A DNA stretch of 64,000 nt from Chamaelirium japonicum. Its lineage: Eukaryota > Streptophyta > Magnoliopsida > Liliales > Melanthiaceae. The translations under genes and the position numbers were made by a program. This document shows, piece by piece, positions 1 through 23,600 of this stretch. Under the pieces are notes generated by a model. The model saw nothing but the letters and a program-made list of their open reading frames with translations. It did no database searches and was not told the origin of the DNA. How positions within the stretch are numbered: the stretch's first letter is position 1; the number at the start of each line of letters is the position of its first letter. The DNA lies in NCBI GenBank assembly GCA_947650365.1, contig OX393550.1, positions 115,302,532-115,366,531 of the forward strand, written 5' to 3'.

Positions 1-440
1 GATTTTAATATTTTTTTCCACTTTGCGTTCAGTATTGGTTATATTAGTTTTACCCTTTAGATCCACATAGTCTGACAAAATACTTGAAATTAGTTAGTTA
101 CCCATTGGCCCTTGTACATAGATTCGAGACCCTCTCTGTGCATTACCTTTTTAGATACCTGTTGCAGATATGTATTCCATCTCAGTAGGTTCTTCACCAC
201 TTTTACCCAATTAGTAGTGGCTAACACTACATTATGTACTTATTTATTAAATATCTTATTTATTTTCTCTTTTATGTTTTTGATACATTTAGTAGAATGG
301 GACAAAATCATTATATTCATGTAGCTGACTAGAGAATCTAAAAATAGATGGCACAATCTATCTTTTATATCTCAGTTAAATGCTACAGATTATTTGATGC
401 AAGCAATAAGTACATTAACAATTTTTTGTTTACCTTGCAG
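1..440. other. AT-rich sequence, probably an intron of the reductase gene
   Basis: It ends in a polypyrimidine tract and CAG acceptor immediately before the exon at 441. No coding match to the missing upstream part of the reductase was found, so the preceding exon must lie outside the window. Nothing else recognisable is present. Confidence 0.5.
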
Positions 441-9429
<8,989 letters not shown>

Positions 9430-9536
9430 CGTGCTTTTTCGGAGCTGGTAAATCTCAATGCCGATCATCGCAGTGTTCTTTCGATTTTGATTCTGGTTCT
9501 TGATTCACGAGCTGATTTTTGCTTAATGACATTGCA

Positions 9537-9582
<46 letters not shown>

Positions 9583-9725
9583 GGTGGTGCTCTCGGGAGT
9601 AGAGTGCGGCTTTGAGATTTTTTTAGTCTAGGTTTTGCATGCGTTTCGTTACTGGAATAAATTGAAATGCCAGATGCATTTTGTATTTCTAGTTGCTAAG
9701 TGATAAATGTATGTCCTTGTCTCTA
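9430..9725 (+). other. Probable 3' untranslated region of the reductase gene
   Basis: Follows the TAG at 9427-9429. It contains a short GA repeat (9541-9580) and a canonical AATAAA at 9656-9661, a plausible poly(A) signal about 230 bp after the stop. A LINE fragment begins just beyond. The transcript end is inferred. Confidence 0.5.
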
Positions 9726-10041
9726 AAGTGCTCACGAACAGGCTTAGTGCCAATTTGGGAGCCCTTGTCTCACCCTCTCAGTCAGCCTTCATCAAAGTTC
9801 GGATGATCTTTAGATAGTGTGGTAATTGCCCAAGAGACCATCTTCCTCCTTAAGGAAACATGCATCGATTGTTTGCTCGTCAAGCTGGACTTCGAGAAGA
9901 CGTTCGATCGAGTTTGATGGGATTTTTTGCTGGATCTTATGATGACGAAAGGCTTCTCTTCAGTCTGTGTTTCGTGGATTAGAGAGATCTTAACCTCATC
10001 CAAGAAAACTTGTTCTATTAATGGGTTCAGACATTGGTACA
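9725..10041 (+). mobile_element. LINE reverse transcriptase fragment
   Basis: Reading + strand frames shows RLSANLGALVSPSQSAFI, KLDFEKTFDRV and GFSSVCVSWIREILTSSKKT, the block order of a plant L1-type LINE reverse transcriptase before its FADD box. The reading is broken by stops and a frameshift near 9805. Neither the 5' part nor the FADD box, 3' region or tail is present, so this is an internal scrap next to the reductase 3' end. Confidence 0.8.
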
Positions 10042-11386
10042 TGTAGCCGTCCTATTGGTAATCGGTCCTCAATCATGAGAAGCCATGACCAGTTAGACTA
10101 ACTAGATGTGTGGCACACTGGTACTTTTGATTCATCAGCGTTTGAGCAGTTAACCACAGTTCGATAAATACGGTGTGTTAGGTAACTTGGTTGACATTGT
10201 AGTGGCATGCAACTTCTACATATCATTCACATTTGTAATGGATGGGTGTGTTCTCATGAGTCTGATTAGTCACGTACTAAACCGAAGCCTGGTGGTCAAC
10301 AATTGGATTGTTGACGGTCCAAGTGTTAGGCATAGCAATGGAGGCGCACGACAGTAAGCTGACAAGTCATGGAACCTTGTCTAATAAACACTCGAGGTCT
10401 GACGATCTTCCTACCGTCCGAGTCGATTTATGGCACCATTATTGAAGAGACGCAAGTTACTGGTTTGAGTAAAGAACATAGCTTTTCATGGGAGCAAACT
10501 GAGTCTTAGAGGACTGGAGTGCAACTTGTGTCGCACTCTGGATAGCCACATAGGTTAATCGGGCTCAGTTAAGATAGTGGAAGGCTAGGATTTAAACTAG
10601 GCCTGCTAACTTGGAGTTCTGTTGGAATCATAAGTCCCAGGTCCTGCAAGTTCCACTGAAACCATTACAAACCCCAATCCTATGGTGAAAGAACACTAAT
10701 CTGCAAACCTTTTCACTTTCTGAAGAACACTAATGTGCAAACTTTTACAAGGAAACCAAGGACCAAACACAAAAAACCATTATCCTGGATCATGTACAAG
10801 CCTTGTATAACCACAAACCCATTTCTCTTCGCATCGCGGCCAGCTCATCACTCGGGGATTTTGCCTAGAACAAGCATGGGAGGGTTGTCGATCTTCCCAG
10901 GTTGGCGAGTATGTCAGCTAGTCCGTTAGCTTCCCCGATAGATGAGCAGCCATCGAACCGAGGGCAGAGTCATGGTCATCCTTTGGCAGTCTTCAAGAAT
11001 GGAGACAAAAGACTGACCCTGAGTTGTTGTATGATGTGTAGAAAGTTTCCTTCAATCCATAGTAGGACTATGAATAAAAATTAAAAAAAAAAAAAAACGA
11101 ATTCCTCAAAATAACTGTCATTTTCTTAGCTTAAATGTGAGATTAACGATAAAATTAATAAATTATCTAGTTAAAGTACAAAAACACCCTTATACCCAAC
11201 ACTCCGAACTTGACCACCTTGAGGTAGCACTACGGAGGTAATCGTATGATCCCCAACAGTTGACAACCTTTTTGAAGGGTATTTTAGGTAATTCAAGTTG
11301 CTATATGTTGTTCTCTCTTGGGTGAGACTTTGAACGAGTTCGGTTCTCTCATATTTATCGGAAGGACATGTAATGGGTCACCGTTT
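10042..11386. other. Unassigned intergenic sequence
   Basis: No credible exon, RNA gene or element terminus was recognised. Short open frames (for example 10735-10929) have no family signature. An A-rich run at 11080-11096 could be the tail of an unidentified retroposon. Confidence 0.4.
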
Positions 11387-11610
11387 GTCAGACCCTACAA
11401 ACTCTCGTAGATCAAGAAAAACACCACAATTACATAACAGAGAAAACCCCGTGCAAAAAATCTAGGGAGTATCAAAAAATCCTGAGAGATGAAGTAGAAG
11501 CCGAAGTAGTCGTGAGAATTCGGATATGAACCGAAGAAGACCGATGAGAGTTCCAGAGATGAAACCCTAAATCCATGTTTTCCTTCTCTCCTCTTCTTCG
11601 TCCTTCCTCT

Positions 11611-11646
<36 letters not shown>

Positions 11647-13590
11647 CTGACACACACACATCGCAACAAGCCCTATATCCGGGATCTCATCTACCATGTC
11701 CATGGTTGCAGATCACTATTGGGATCGCAACCATGACGTGGCAATTCTAGCTCACGTTCAGACTAGCTGACACGATCGGCATAGTCAGGGAGGCCATCAT
11801 TGATCGTTTGTGGTATAGAAGAGCTTTGGGATAAATCCATCACCCTGGATGAAAACAGGTTTCGGCACACGGATTTTATACAGCTATATGAGAAGGCACC
11901 CTTTGATTTTATACCTCAACTTCGATCTTGGCTGGTGTTCTCATCTCTCGGGACCTTCCGGTATTCTTAGGATCTCGTGCGGGGGTTTTTTCTACTTCGT
12001 GTTTGTGGCATTCTGAGAGGAATCAAAGAGAGGGTTTGTATGGTCCGACAAGCAGTGACCATTACATGTATTTCTCTTGATGGTGTTAATCCAATCCTTG
12101 ATTGCCGGTGATACTCGGTCATTCATATTATTGTATGTGGTGCATCGATTTCGTTGCAGTGCTCCAAACCTCGAGTTGCAGTGCGACACTTCCGGTTACA
12201 CTCGGCGGATCGCCGTACTAGTGGGATTTATAGGGTTCTGACTCTCGGATTCCAACAAGTGGTATCAGAGCCAAGTTTCGGAGTTAAGATTCAAGGTGGG
12301 TGGAGCGATGGTAAATAGGAAGATGAGAATCGAGATTGGAAGATATAGATAGAGGACGCCCTATATCAGAAGAATTTCTATTTGTCTGGGTGGTCTGGTG
12401 AGCAAGCCGAAGAAGATGTCCGAAAAAAGGATTGGGTAGTACTCTACAAGAAGGTGTTGGGTTTAATTCGTCTCTTTGATTTCGACGGTGGCCTTCAACA
12501 TCTCCAAGGAGAAGACCACGACGGGCTTGATAGAAGCATTATTCGGTACGTACGAGAAACTTTCGATCTTAAACAAGATTTTTCTTATGAAGATGTTGTT
12601 TAACAAGGGGATGTTTGATGGTGGAAGCATAACAAATCACATCAACACCTTCAACAGAATTACGATCCAACTGGAATCTGTTGAAAACTTCGAAAATAAG
12701 GTCAGGGTTCTACTGATCTTGTCAGAACTTCCTGACAGTTGGGATGGCCTCATTACGGTGGTCAACAATTCTTCCAATCCAACGAAGATGAAGTTTGAAG
12801 ATGTGTGGAGACCCTACTGAGTGGAGAAACACGTAAAAAGAGTTCTGGTACTCCTGCAAAGTCTTCTGGCTATACGATAGTTGTTAGGTCGGGTGCGAAG
12901 AGCATGAATAGGGTTACTTGTTGGAGGTGTGGGAAGTCCGAGCACGTGAAGAACGAGTGCAAGTGGAGAGGTGGATCAAGTTTCGGAAAAAGCTCCAGGT
13001 TGTCTAACGACAATAGAGTTACCGAGGCTGAGGGAAATGCGCATCAAGTATCGGTACTTGAATCCGATGAAGAAGTAGTAATCTTGGTGGCCTCTGAGTA
13101 TAAAAGTCAAGATTGGATACTTGATAGCAGCACTACACATTACGTTTGCTCACACAGGGCATGGTTCAGCACCTATGTGGAGTGTGAGGGTGGCAGATCG
13201 ACGATCAATGATGGCTCCAGGATGCTGATCAGGGGAGTCGAAAATTAATATTCACTTGAGGTTGTCTGATCGCTCCAGTCAGACTCTCATAGACGTTCGC
13301 CATGTTCCGGGTTTGAGAGCAAATCTAATCTCTCCATATTAGATTCTTTCGGATATAGAATCGCCGATTCAGGTGGAGCCCTCAAAGTCACGGATCTGTA
13401 GTATAGAAGGGAGTCGGCAAAGGAAGCTTGTACAAAGTCGCAACGAGGACAGTTCCGGAAGCGGTGGGTTCACATTGGGAGGTAATGCTTCACCACCTAT
13501 CAGGATGGTCAATAAAATCGTTGTCCCCACTCTTTATCATTCTGGAGTCGTAGTCCCCAAAAAGGGCTCGAGTCCAAAGCCTCAATTTTG
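11387..13590 (+). mobile_element. Copia LTR retrotransposon remnant with an inverted LTR piece
   Basis: Fossil. A + strand LTR ends at 12257 (CCAACA), followed by the initiator-Met primer site TGGTATCAGAGCC at 12260-12272. Then come gag (about 12.3-12.8 kb), a CCHC knuckle (CWRCGKSEHVKNEC, about 12.92-12.96 kb) and a protease start (WILDSS, about 13.11 kb). The integrase, reverse transcriptase and 3' LTR are absent. The stretch 11387-11730 resembles the 3' half of the same LTR in inverted orientation (compare TCAGACCCTACAAAC with the complement of GTTTGTATGGTCCGA). It has several breaks and is old. The family is related to the element ending at 59021. Confidence 0.75.
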
Positions 13591-13698
13591 AACTTCAGAA
13601 AAATGGCTCTCCGCCGACCGTAGTACATGTTGGACTCTCCGAAAAATGGTTTTTGGGATCCAAACAGGCCCATGCCTCTAAGCCAAAATTGACGGCCA

Positions 13699-13930
13699 CT
13701 GTTTGGATAGGATTATGATTCTGGAAATTTAGAAGCCCGGAATTCAAAAATCCCAAAAAAGGGCTCCATAGCCCAAATTTTGGGATCTAGAAAAATAGCT
13801 CTCAGAAGTATATTTTGTGCTCTCCGCAGAAAAACTTTTTGGGATCGGGTATCCGAACATACTCAATCTTTTTTAGGGATTCCGGCCTTCCAGAATCCTA
13901 GAATCACGGAATCGGAGCATATCCAAACAG
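13699..13930. mobile_element. Small TIR element (CTGTTTGGATA termini)
   Basis: CTGTTTGGATA at 13699-13709 is mirrored by TATCCAAACAG at 13920-13930. The interior repeats phrases such as TTTTGGGATC and AAAAATGGCTCT that also occur at 13591-13690, so a second related end may lie just upstream. There is no coding capacity. Termini of this kind are common on plant hAT-type MITEs. Confidence 0.55.
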
Positions 13931-14006
13931 ACCCTTACTTTTCTTAAAAAATTGCTTCTCCAAGCTAAAGTTCACTGGTCACTAGCACACAGGGATTTTA
14001 ACAGAA

Positions 14007-14272
14007 TATACCCATAACAAAGTTGAATATTGCAGAAAAATCCCTCTGTTTCACAAAACTCAGTGCACCCTCCACGTATCTCGATTTTTGCAAGAAAAAC
14101 CTTCGAGATAATTTTTTCACCATTTTACTCTTTGATGACCAACAGCCAAGTGTAAAATGGCCATAGAGTTGACCAAATGGATTTTTTACATAGATCAAGA
14201 TATGTGAAGGTTGCACATGGAATTTTATAAACAGAAGGGTTTTCTGCAGTATCAAACTTTGTTTGGGGTATA
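14007..14272. mobile_element. MITE, family with AACAAAGTTTGATATTGCAG ends, copy 1
   Basis: TATACCC at 14007 followed by AACAAAGTTGAATATTGCAG is mirrored at the right end by CTGCAGTATCAAACTTTG and GGGGTATA. The interior is itself palindromic. A second copy is at 15085-15388, in the last intron of the kinase gene. Confidence 0.7.
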
Positions 14273-14651
14273 GCTCTCTGTACTACTATCATGTATAATG
14301 GATGCACCCACAATAGTATCTCAGCCATCAAAGACAAGGCAACCACAGCCGCTGATTAAGCTAGGGGATCCAGGATCAAACGGCACCTGGAAGTAATGAT
14401 TTTAATCCACATACTAACACAACAACAAGTGGGGGGGGTGAATTATAATACATCTGCAACAACAACAGAGGCCAATAAACAGAGAATCGCGAAGATCCAT
14501 ATTAGCACAAAGGCAGCAATACACGGGAGTAGGAGCAGATGACGGCAGATAGAACTCGTCGTGCACTTCCCTGTACCGCCCACCAGCTGCATCAGAGGCG
14601 ATGCCCACCATAAAAGGCGAGCGATTCAGCGTTTGAATCAACTGAGGTGGC

Positions 14652-17600
14652 TCACATTGCGTATATTATCTCCCCGCTGCTGTCTATGTCAAGCTCTGGA
14701 TCGGAGTCAAGATCCTCCATGTCATCGTCGAGATCGAGGCTGCCGGCCAGGTAGTGGTTGAGCACGCGAGTACCGGCCGCGGGGATGGTCGCCTCGGCTA
14801 TGATCTGCATTATGTCATCGATGCTCTGCATGGGTTGATCGGGCTCCTCATACATCGTGCTGCTGTCGTCCATCAGATCAACAGGGAGGTTCCTCAAGAA
14901 CCAGTCGTGATTCCGTATCTCAGGAATCGTTATCCTCTGCAGATATCGGAACATTGATGAGACTATAAACAAAATTACTGCCAAACTGCGTGAATTCTCA
15001 CTCTAGTACTTAATAATTAGATGAGTTATTTATGGTTCCATAATAATTTGATGAGTTATTTATCATTCCATAAAGGGATTTGTGCATATATGACACTAAC
15101 AAAGTTTCATAATGCAGAAACTGTGTTCTATAAAATTCTCCGGGCACCCACCACATATCTTATTTTTTGCACAGGAAAAAAAGCCCATATGATCAACTTT
15201 ATGACCATTTTACCCTTGGTCATTGCCGGTGCTCATGTGCACAAATACCGAGTAGTCCAAGGGTAAATTGGTCAGAAAAATTACTAAAAATGATTTTTTT
15301 TGTAAGAATCGATACAAGTGAAGGGTGCCCAGATAAGTTTGTAAAAGATAGGGGCTTCCACAATATCAAACTTTGTTAGGGTATATATATGCAGAAAAGC
15401 CTTCCACAAAACGAAGGGACGTTGGAAACAGATTACGTACTGTAGCAGGGTTGGCAACGAAAATCCTTGAGATTAGCTGTCGGCACTCGGGCGATAAGTG
15501 AACATAGTCTGGAATTGAATATTGAACACCCACTATCCGCTGCAAGAGAAACTGAATTAAGTCCAGTGATACAATGGCGAGCAAATATGATCAGAAGGTA
15601 AGAACCAAGTTAAAACCTGTATTGTCTTCCGGAAGTTTTTGGGATCTTCGGGATCCTCAAAAGGATATGCACCCACTAGCATCACATAAAGGGTCACTCC
15701 GCAAGACCACACGTCAGCAATCTGTACAATGATGTTAAAGGCACTCTAGCATACAATGTCATGAGCAAATATTGAAATGAAAGCAGTCTGATTTTCAGGA
15801 CAGCAAAAAATAAAGTTTGAATTCCAGCTTATATGGGATGATGCAAGCCACAGTTTAAGCTCAGAAACTAGCCCTAAAGATAATGCAACAATGATGGTTT
15901 GCTGAAATTAGAGTTTCAGACTTGAGCAATTCAATTATAATTCTACAAGTGCAAGCAAGCCAATAGATCACATTGGAACACAGTTCGATAAAGAAACTTC
16001 CCTCGAAGCCCTTAAGCACTCAATTAGATGACTGTTGGAATTCCAAGGCCGACATCGTTACTCTGTCAGACGTCGTGCTAGGCATGGGGAACCTTCAACA
16101 TAAACGTCAATGAAGAAGGTTGCTCTCAACTTTGAAGCGGAAGACACAAAGGGGAAGATGAATTGAAGAAGATTTCAGTTTGGCGATGAAGCAGGCTTGA
16201 TAGGCAATTGTCTTGAGTTGAATTTGAGGCAAGAGATAGGGTTTAAAGGGACTGATTCAAGATCTGAAAGGCTTGCTGTCCAAATCAGGTTTTGGCTCTG
16301 TTTTGTGGGATTTGGAGGAGAAAAGGTAAGGGTTTGATAGAGGAAAGGTCATGACTTGATTGGGCTTTTTTGTGGTTGAGTCGGATGATGATTTTTCTGG
16401 ATTTAATGGAGGGTTTGGTTCACGTATGCAGACTTCTGCAGAAGATGTTAAGGGGGTTGGTTCTGGGTGAATTTGATGATGGTTCAACAGCGATAGATGG
16501 TATGAATAGATTCATGTTTCGTTATGTTGCAGAAACCATGATTTAAAAACTTCGCACGTGGAGCCATATTATTAATGTGTAGAAGTGTCGCATCGAATAT
16601 GTTTTTTTTCCCTCAGCGTAGCATATTACTAAGCCCAACTTTCTTTTCCTATTTAATTCAAGTAAAATTTTCAAGATAAAAGATCATTATTTCATGCACT
16701 TCTACCACATAAAGCCTGCTAATGATGCACTCTATATTATTTGTAGATCAATGTAATGGTCACTAAATACTAAATGTGGTCTTTCAATTTAAGGTGAACT
16801 TTACAGATCATCACCAGATTCACCACAGATAAAAATTGGCTTGCAAATATCCTTATGAAAAAGGAATTCTTATATGGAAGGACAACTCTGATATGAATGG
16901 ATGGAGTGACAGATATCTCTTGTTGTTCATCATTCACTTCTTTGAAGTCCAAGGTTTCTTCTTCAGTAGAAAATTTGTTTTCCTTGAGAAAAATTATAAG
17001 CAGCGGCTAAAAGATAGAGAGGAGTTAAGTTCCACAACATGTAATTATTGAAGATCCTCAGTCAAAGGAGGTGGCTGACATAGAGTCCAGAACTCTAGCT
17101 TAAGAGACATGAAGGACGAGCGAAATGAGGGGGATGTTTCATGTGTCACATATAGCAATCATCTTGACTTTCTATCATGTCAACGATCAACATTCTTTCA
17201 TGGATTAATTAAACATATTATGAAGCATTGCTCTTATTGGGGTTGATCTGGATTTTTTCCCCTGCTATCTCAATGAGATAGATGTTAGGGGAGTGGCATT
17301 GCATGATGATGACATGAATCTTAATTCTAACTAATTCAAAGTTTCTTTAAACAAAGCAATCTTAAAATATCCTAATATGACATTAAATTTACCTGGATCA
17401 AAATTGAATCATAGTTTAAACAAAAAAACGAAAGATGATTCAAAAATCAACCTCGCAAACATGCTCTTGCCTGCTTAAATGGACAAAAATAGCTATTGTG
17501 AACATGGCATCTGTTGTATGACTAAAATCTTTTAAAACGCATTACCTTCTTTAATCTAGAATATTCAGGGGCTTCATTCCTTTTCATATAGATGAGAGGG

Positions 17601-20600
17601 CGCACAACTCCTGATGTAATAGAACTTAGATTGGACATCTACTTTTGTATACCATCCTACATATAACATCAAATTCTATCATTACAAAATCATGGTTCAT
17701 TTTTAATTGGCTTCCATAGAATCAGAACACCATGACCAAACCCCTTTAACACAATGTATATGAGTGCAGACATTCACGCACACCCACACGGACAACACTT
17801 TTGTCATCGGTACAAAATAAATAATGTATATGAGTGCAGACATTCACGCACATTCACACGGACAACACTTTTGTCATTGGTACAAAATAAATAATCAGCA
17901 TAATGTATTTATCCTCTACTCTGAAGCCCTATATTAGATCATCGGCAGCTAATGAACTATGTAGAAGAATGCTAATTAACCACTTCTCTACAAATCGAAT
18001 GCTTGCATGTGCCGGTGTGAAAAGGAGGGAAACAACTCCGGTCGCACACATGGCAAAGTCCGATCACGAGATTAATCGACCCCTTGCATGAGAACGTATA
18101 GTCTATTCACGATAGGGTAGCAACTTGGGTTGGGCTAACCCAAACCCGACTTGAAGTGTCTCGGGTTGGCTTAGGGTTGAGATTTCTCAACTCGACCCCA
18201 GATTGGGTTGGGTTCACTGGTTCGGGTTAACCGCTCGGGTTGGGTTGGACCCAACCCGAGCCCGAGTAGGATGTGTATAAGACCCATTGGTCCTTTAGTC
18301 CTTATCAATTCAATTGGTGCAGATAATACCACCCTGCACTTTTTAGGGTCCACTCCATTTAGGGAATTATAGAAGCAGTCAACATGAATGTTGATGATAA
18401 CACCACCTGAAATTCAGCACACTTGAAAGCATAAGAACTCATGTAAAGTCTTGAACGTTATGGTGGACCAACACCCTTAAAAGCATAAAAGCTCATATCA
18501 CTATATCAACCACTGCTTTTCTCAATTCTTATTTTTGTGCCGAAGTGTTAGGTTTTTTTTTCCTATTATCCCTCATTCTCTTCGGTGACTTCAGTCCGTT
18601 CCACACTCCGTAGTCACAAAACCTCTTCTGCGAATCTGTGGGCTCACCGACACCAGCCGACATTGACTCTGCCCTTTTGCCTCTTCAACTAATTTACCTT
18701 TTAAGTGCAGTTGAGCAACCCCCAAAATTATATCAAGTTTGAGGACCATTTCACATTCATTTCCTTTTGTTCTTTGTCGGTTTAAAATTTATTATGGTGA
18801 GATATCCATCCATCTGATCTCTAAGTTTTCTTTTATGTACAGTAAGTTGTGATACTCGACCCAATTCGGGTTAACCGGGTTGGGTTAGGGTTGGGCTAAA
18901 TGGGTTGGGTTAGGGTTATGGTTGGGTTTTCTCAAAAGGACCCCGGGTTGGGTTGGGTTGGGTTAGGTTAGGGTTTTGTGACCTTGGGTTGGGTTAGGGT
19001 TGACCATAAGCCAACCTAACCCGACCCGAGTTGCATCCCTAATTTGTGACCAAACCATTAACATAGCCAAGGATTACAACCAAAGACTCAGGGCCTAGAA
19101 AGCACGGACACTTCCCCAGGCCCCCCCATACTCGTGTCGAATACCGACACGCGCCAGACACGCATGTGTCATATCCCACGTGCTTCTAGGAGTCGAACAC
19201 GGTCGGACACTCGCCTGACACGGCAGGTTAACGGGCTGTTCGATATGGGGTCAGGTCACAAGCTATTGTGATTCAGTTTTGGCTTCAACCTATTGGATCC
19301 TCTGAGGTTATAACCTCAAAGCGTCAGATAAGTTGAAACCAAAACTGAATCGCAGCCGTTCTTTTGTATGCCATTTGGGCTTGAGTGCGATTCACTTGTC
19401 AGGCTAGTTGTAACAGACGGTTACGATTCAGTTTTAGCTTTAACCTATCTGATCCTCTAAGGTTTCAGATAGGTTGAAAACAAAACTGAAACACAGCTGT
19501 TCTTTTCCATGCCATTTAGGACTGTGTGCGATTTACCGATCGGGTTGGGTGAAACTAACAGTTGCGATTCAGTATGCATTAAATTTTTATTTTAGTTGTT
19601 TTCTATAAGGTTTTTTCGGTTATTGAAATATATATGAATTATAAACAAACATAAAATATAAATAAAAATATTAATTTATTTTATCGTGTCCCCATCATAC
19701 CCGTGTCCTTTTTTAGGATTTGTTATGTCAGCGTGCCCGTGTCGTGTCGCACCCATGTCCACGTATCGGTGTCAGCACTTCTTAGCTCAGGGTACGTGGT
19801 TATTAACACGACAGACCCTGTTAATGGCAAATGGATATCACGCCCTACGCTTAAGAATGCAATCCTCCTAATGGCCACATCATATTTGACAGCCTGGGCA
19901 ATTATGGAAAGTAATAAAAAATCCTAGCAAATGATCAACCCTAATAAGCTGTGTCAATCCCACTCGAGTGCGAGGATTCAGGAAAAGCCTCAGCGCTAGC
20001 AATGGGTATGAGGCCTATAATAGGACTCAAGAAGCGTATTATTAAAAGGGCAGATTTTAGGTGGTGAGTACTTATAATAGAGAGCTAGGAGCGAGCAGAA
20101 AGGGGGTTGCAATCTTCATCCTCCTCTTGTGGAACCTTGAGTTGGACTAAGTCCCGTGGATATTCCCGTCCCTTGATGAAGGGATTTCACATGACAATTG
20201 TGTGATCTTTTCTGTGTGATCTACCTTCTGTCCTTGAGCCACCCAGATCTTCAAGATTTGTGAGGTGGTTCCTCAAAAATATCACCCACCACATTCATAT
20301 AAAAGATTTAAGGGAGCAAATTACTAGGATAGCATGCAAAGGTAAACGTAGTGAGAGTTGTTTTAAAGCAAGAGCATACAATGATTTGAAAACCTTTGGG
20401 AATTCGGGTTTGGAATCGACGAAAAATAAATAGTTTGGATTCTGGATTGGCCAAAAAATTTCAAAAAATTTAGAAATCAGCGCTCAATTCGATCAATTGT
20501 GGCCTAAATCAATTGTTTCATATTGAGTCTTGGTGATATATGAATTGTAGAATAATTACGAAGTAAATACATGTACAAACAATAAAACGATGACATGAAA

Positions 20601-23600
20601 TAAATCTATCAAGTCATGAGATATCATAGAAGCAAGATTACAAGTTACATCTAATCATATATTAATCTATGTATATTTTATATATTTATCAAAGTTAGCG
20701 ATCCTCCCCAATAATTAATGGAATGATTTTGACTTGATAAACAATGGAATCAAGGAAGCAAGGATGTTCTATATGATATTCCCCCTGCCACATGGTGCCT
20801 CCATTTCATATATGCAGTCATTGTTTGGAGGGGTATGGCTAGAGAGGAGATGGTATGGCTGCAACGAGTTGTTTAGAGGGGATAGTGTGTGGCTGCAACG
20901 ACTCTTCTCCTCGTTGTATGAGTATCACACGATGCTGTAATGGAGGGCCGATAATCAAAGAAGGCGATCCTGACGAATCTGGCCAGCGCTCGGTGGATGC
21001 AACACAACCGGTTCGTGTCCAGTACACGTGGCCAGCGCTCGATGGATGCAACACAACTGGTTCGCGTCCTAGTCTTTCTAAGTTCCTGATCCTAGTCTTT
21101 CTTAGTCTTCCTATCTCAAAACCTATACTTAGGTTCTTCCTAGGGTCATGTCCCTAGGCTCTGATATCAAGCTGTCACGCCCTGAATTTTACTCCGCGGC
21201 GTAAGATTCCAGGTGTGATTTTTTTTTTTAAAGAGATTAAATTCTTTTAAAGGCTATTTGCTCACCCTTGCTCGGACTAACCCAATGCCTTATTAAGCGG
21301 CGTACGGTCCGGTTTTCGCAAGGGGAACGCGATAGCTATCATTTATGTTTGCAAAGAGGGTGAATAAGAGAAAAATTTACTACTCGACTACCGAGGGCAT
21401 CACTTATCCAAGGGAGGGAGACTACTCCGTTACCTCAGGTAAAGTACTATTTTAGCAGGAGTTCGATACTCGAGCCCAGAGGACGAGCCAATTAGCCAAA
21501 CCTCACAACCACTCATAGCCACGAAGGGCTCCTATTTCAGATGCTCAAGACTATACATTTCAGAAAGGTATCAGATGCCAAGTTCAATTGTTAAACACTT
21601 CTATGATGTCAATTACTAACTTTCAATCGTCCAAAGGACGCCATTTACAACTCCAAAGAGAAATACTCCTCAATCGTCCACATGACGATAAATTGTAACT
21701 GTACAAGGTACACCTTCAAATGTCCATAGGATGACATATCACAATTGTATAAGACCAAAGGTCATAACTAAAAGTACTAAGCTAAGTACGCTCCTCCGGT
21801 CCAACTCCTGCTCCACTACAGCTCCCTATTAGCTCCTCGAAGCTGCGACTCCACTCAGACGAATGTCCGTCCACCGGACCTCGAACTCAACTTGTACCTA
21901 GAACCTGGGTTTGTGCCAAAAAAACAACACAAACCCTGAGTCACTTTGAGGACAAAAGGACTCAATAAGAGCCACACTAACTATTTAAAGGGTGAAAGGA
22001 TCTACTGAAGCTAACTATCAGTTTCGACAAAACTAGACCTTAAACTAATCACCACAAGTCTATGGTACTCGAAAGAGACCACCACCACTCAAAGACTCAT
22101 CCCCCAATTGGTCAGGATTTTTCACGAGTCAACCACACCAACCATCCGGTCTGGTGCTATCATGTCAGTCTCAACACCACGCCAAAGGCGATATTACGAG
22201 TTAGACGACGATTATGATGTCCCTATTCCCCTAAGCTAGGGCAAATACCCGGGTCACAACGAGTGATCCGGTAATGTATAAGGGTAGTTAGGGGATGACC
22301 CTAACTTCTTTAGACTAAAATAGAACCAAGGATATTGAAAAGTTTCCCGGCCCGAAGGTCGGTCCTCGGCTGTGATCTAGCCAAATCTCTCCTTAACCTC
22401 TACAGAATGTCATATGCCCCTAAGGGGGCAAAAAGAATAGACTCAGGTGGATTCGAGAATTCAGTTTAGTATAAACTGAAAAATCGGGCAGCACTTCCAC
22501 GACCTTTCCAATATACTGAAACTATTCCCGGTCCGAAGGTCGGTCCTCAACTATGGTCTAGCCACACCTGTCTTTAAGGTTTATAGAGTTCGTTTCAAAC
22601 CCTAAATGCGGGGATTAAGTCCGTTCTTAACGTGCGGTGGCAGAATCACCTCCTGCGAGCGATATTGAGTTTCCCCGTCCGCTCGCGGTGATTACCCCGC
22701 TTCTCGCACGCTTTTTCGAGACCTAACGCCTTTACTTTAAACAAATATTTTATTTTTATTCTTTTTCTAAATTAATTTATTATTAGTTCAATTAAATAAT
22801 CATATATTAATTCATTTATTTAATTTAATTATTAAATAATTTATTTATTTAATTTATTATTTAAATTATATCATTATGATGTCATATTTAAATTATTTAA
22901 TTATTTAGATAATATTTGGTATTTTTAGGTTTATACGGAGTATAATACGGGTATAAGTCGCATATAATACGGCGTATACGGAGTAAAATACGGAGCATAT
23001 ACGAAGTATTATACTACGTATAATACGGCGTATGTATAGCGTATAATACGATGAATTATACACATACTTATACGAGTTATTATACGGAATGAATACCGTA
23101 CTTATATGAGGTATTCTACGTGTATTCCTACAAAGGAAAATACACGTATGAATATTTCGTATTATACGAGTATTCATACCATATGAATTCTAAACACATA
23201 CGGATGATGAAAATTAAGTTATATGGATCAAAAACCACCATTGGTGTGGTTTTCATCTCAAGAACTCACAATTCTGAAGAACACAACTAGTTTTTTGAAA
23301 ATACGATATTCGAATAAAAAATCTCTTCGAATCGAAATTTGCAAAGCATGAGACCTAAAGCTAACATGCTGATAGAGATGCTCATGGCATCAAATTTAAT
23401 TATTAAGCAAGGTCTATAGGACTGAAATTGAATAACACTAACTAACATGCTTTTTAATCTAAATTCATAGATTAAAAACCTAAATCTCGTTAATGAAAAT
23501 ACCTAAAAATTGATCTAAATTATTATGGCATACTAATCTATCCTATTGCAGCTTACCTTTTGTAAATTTGTGAAGTTCCTCAAAACCTTGACCCACCTCT

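Noticed and set aside
1-440. Further upstream exons of the reductase
   Set aside because: No reading in this stretch matches the expected catalytic-Cys segment; a TGCAG at about 165-169 has no plausible exon behind it.
22905-23177. Small - strand protein rich in Ile, Arg and Tyr
   Set aside because: Product of TATACG repeats in the Gypsy LTR.
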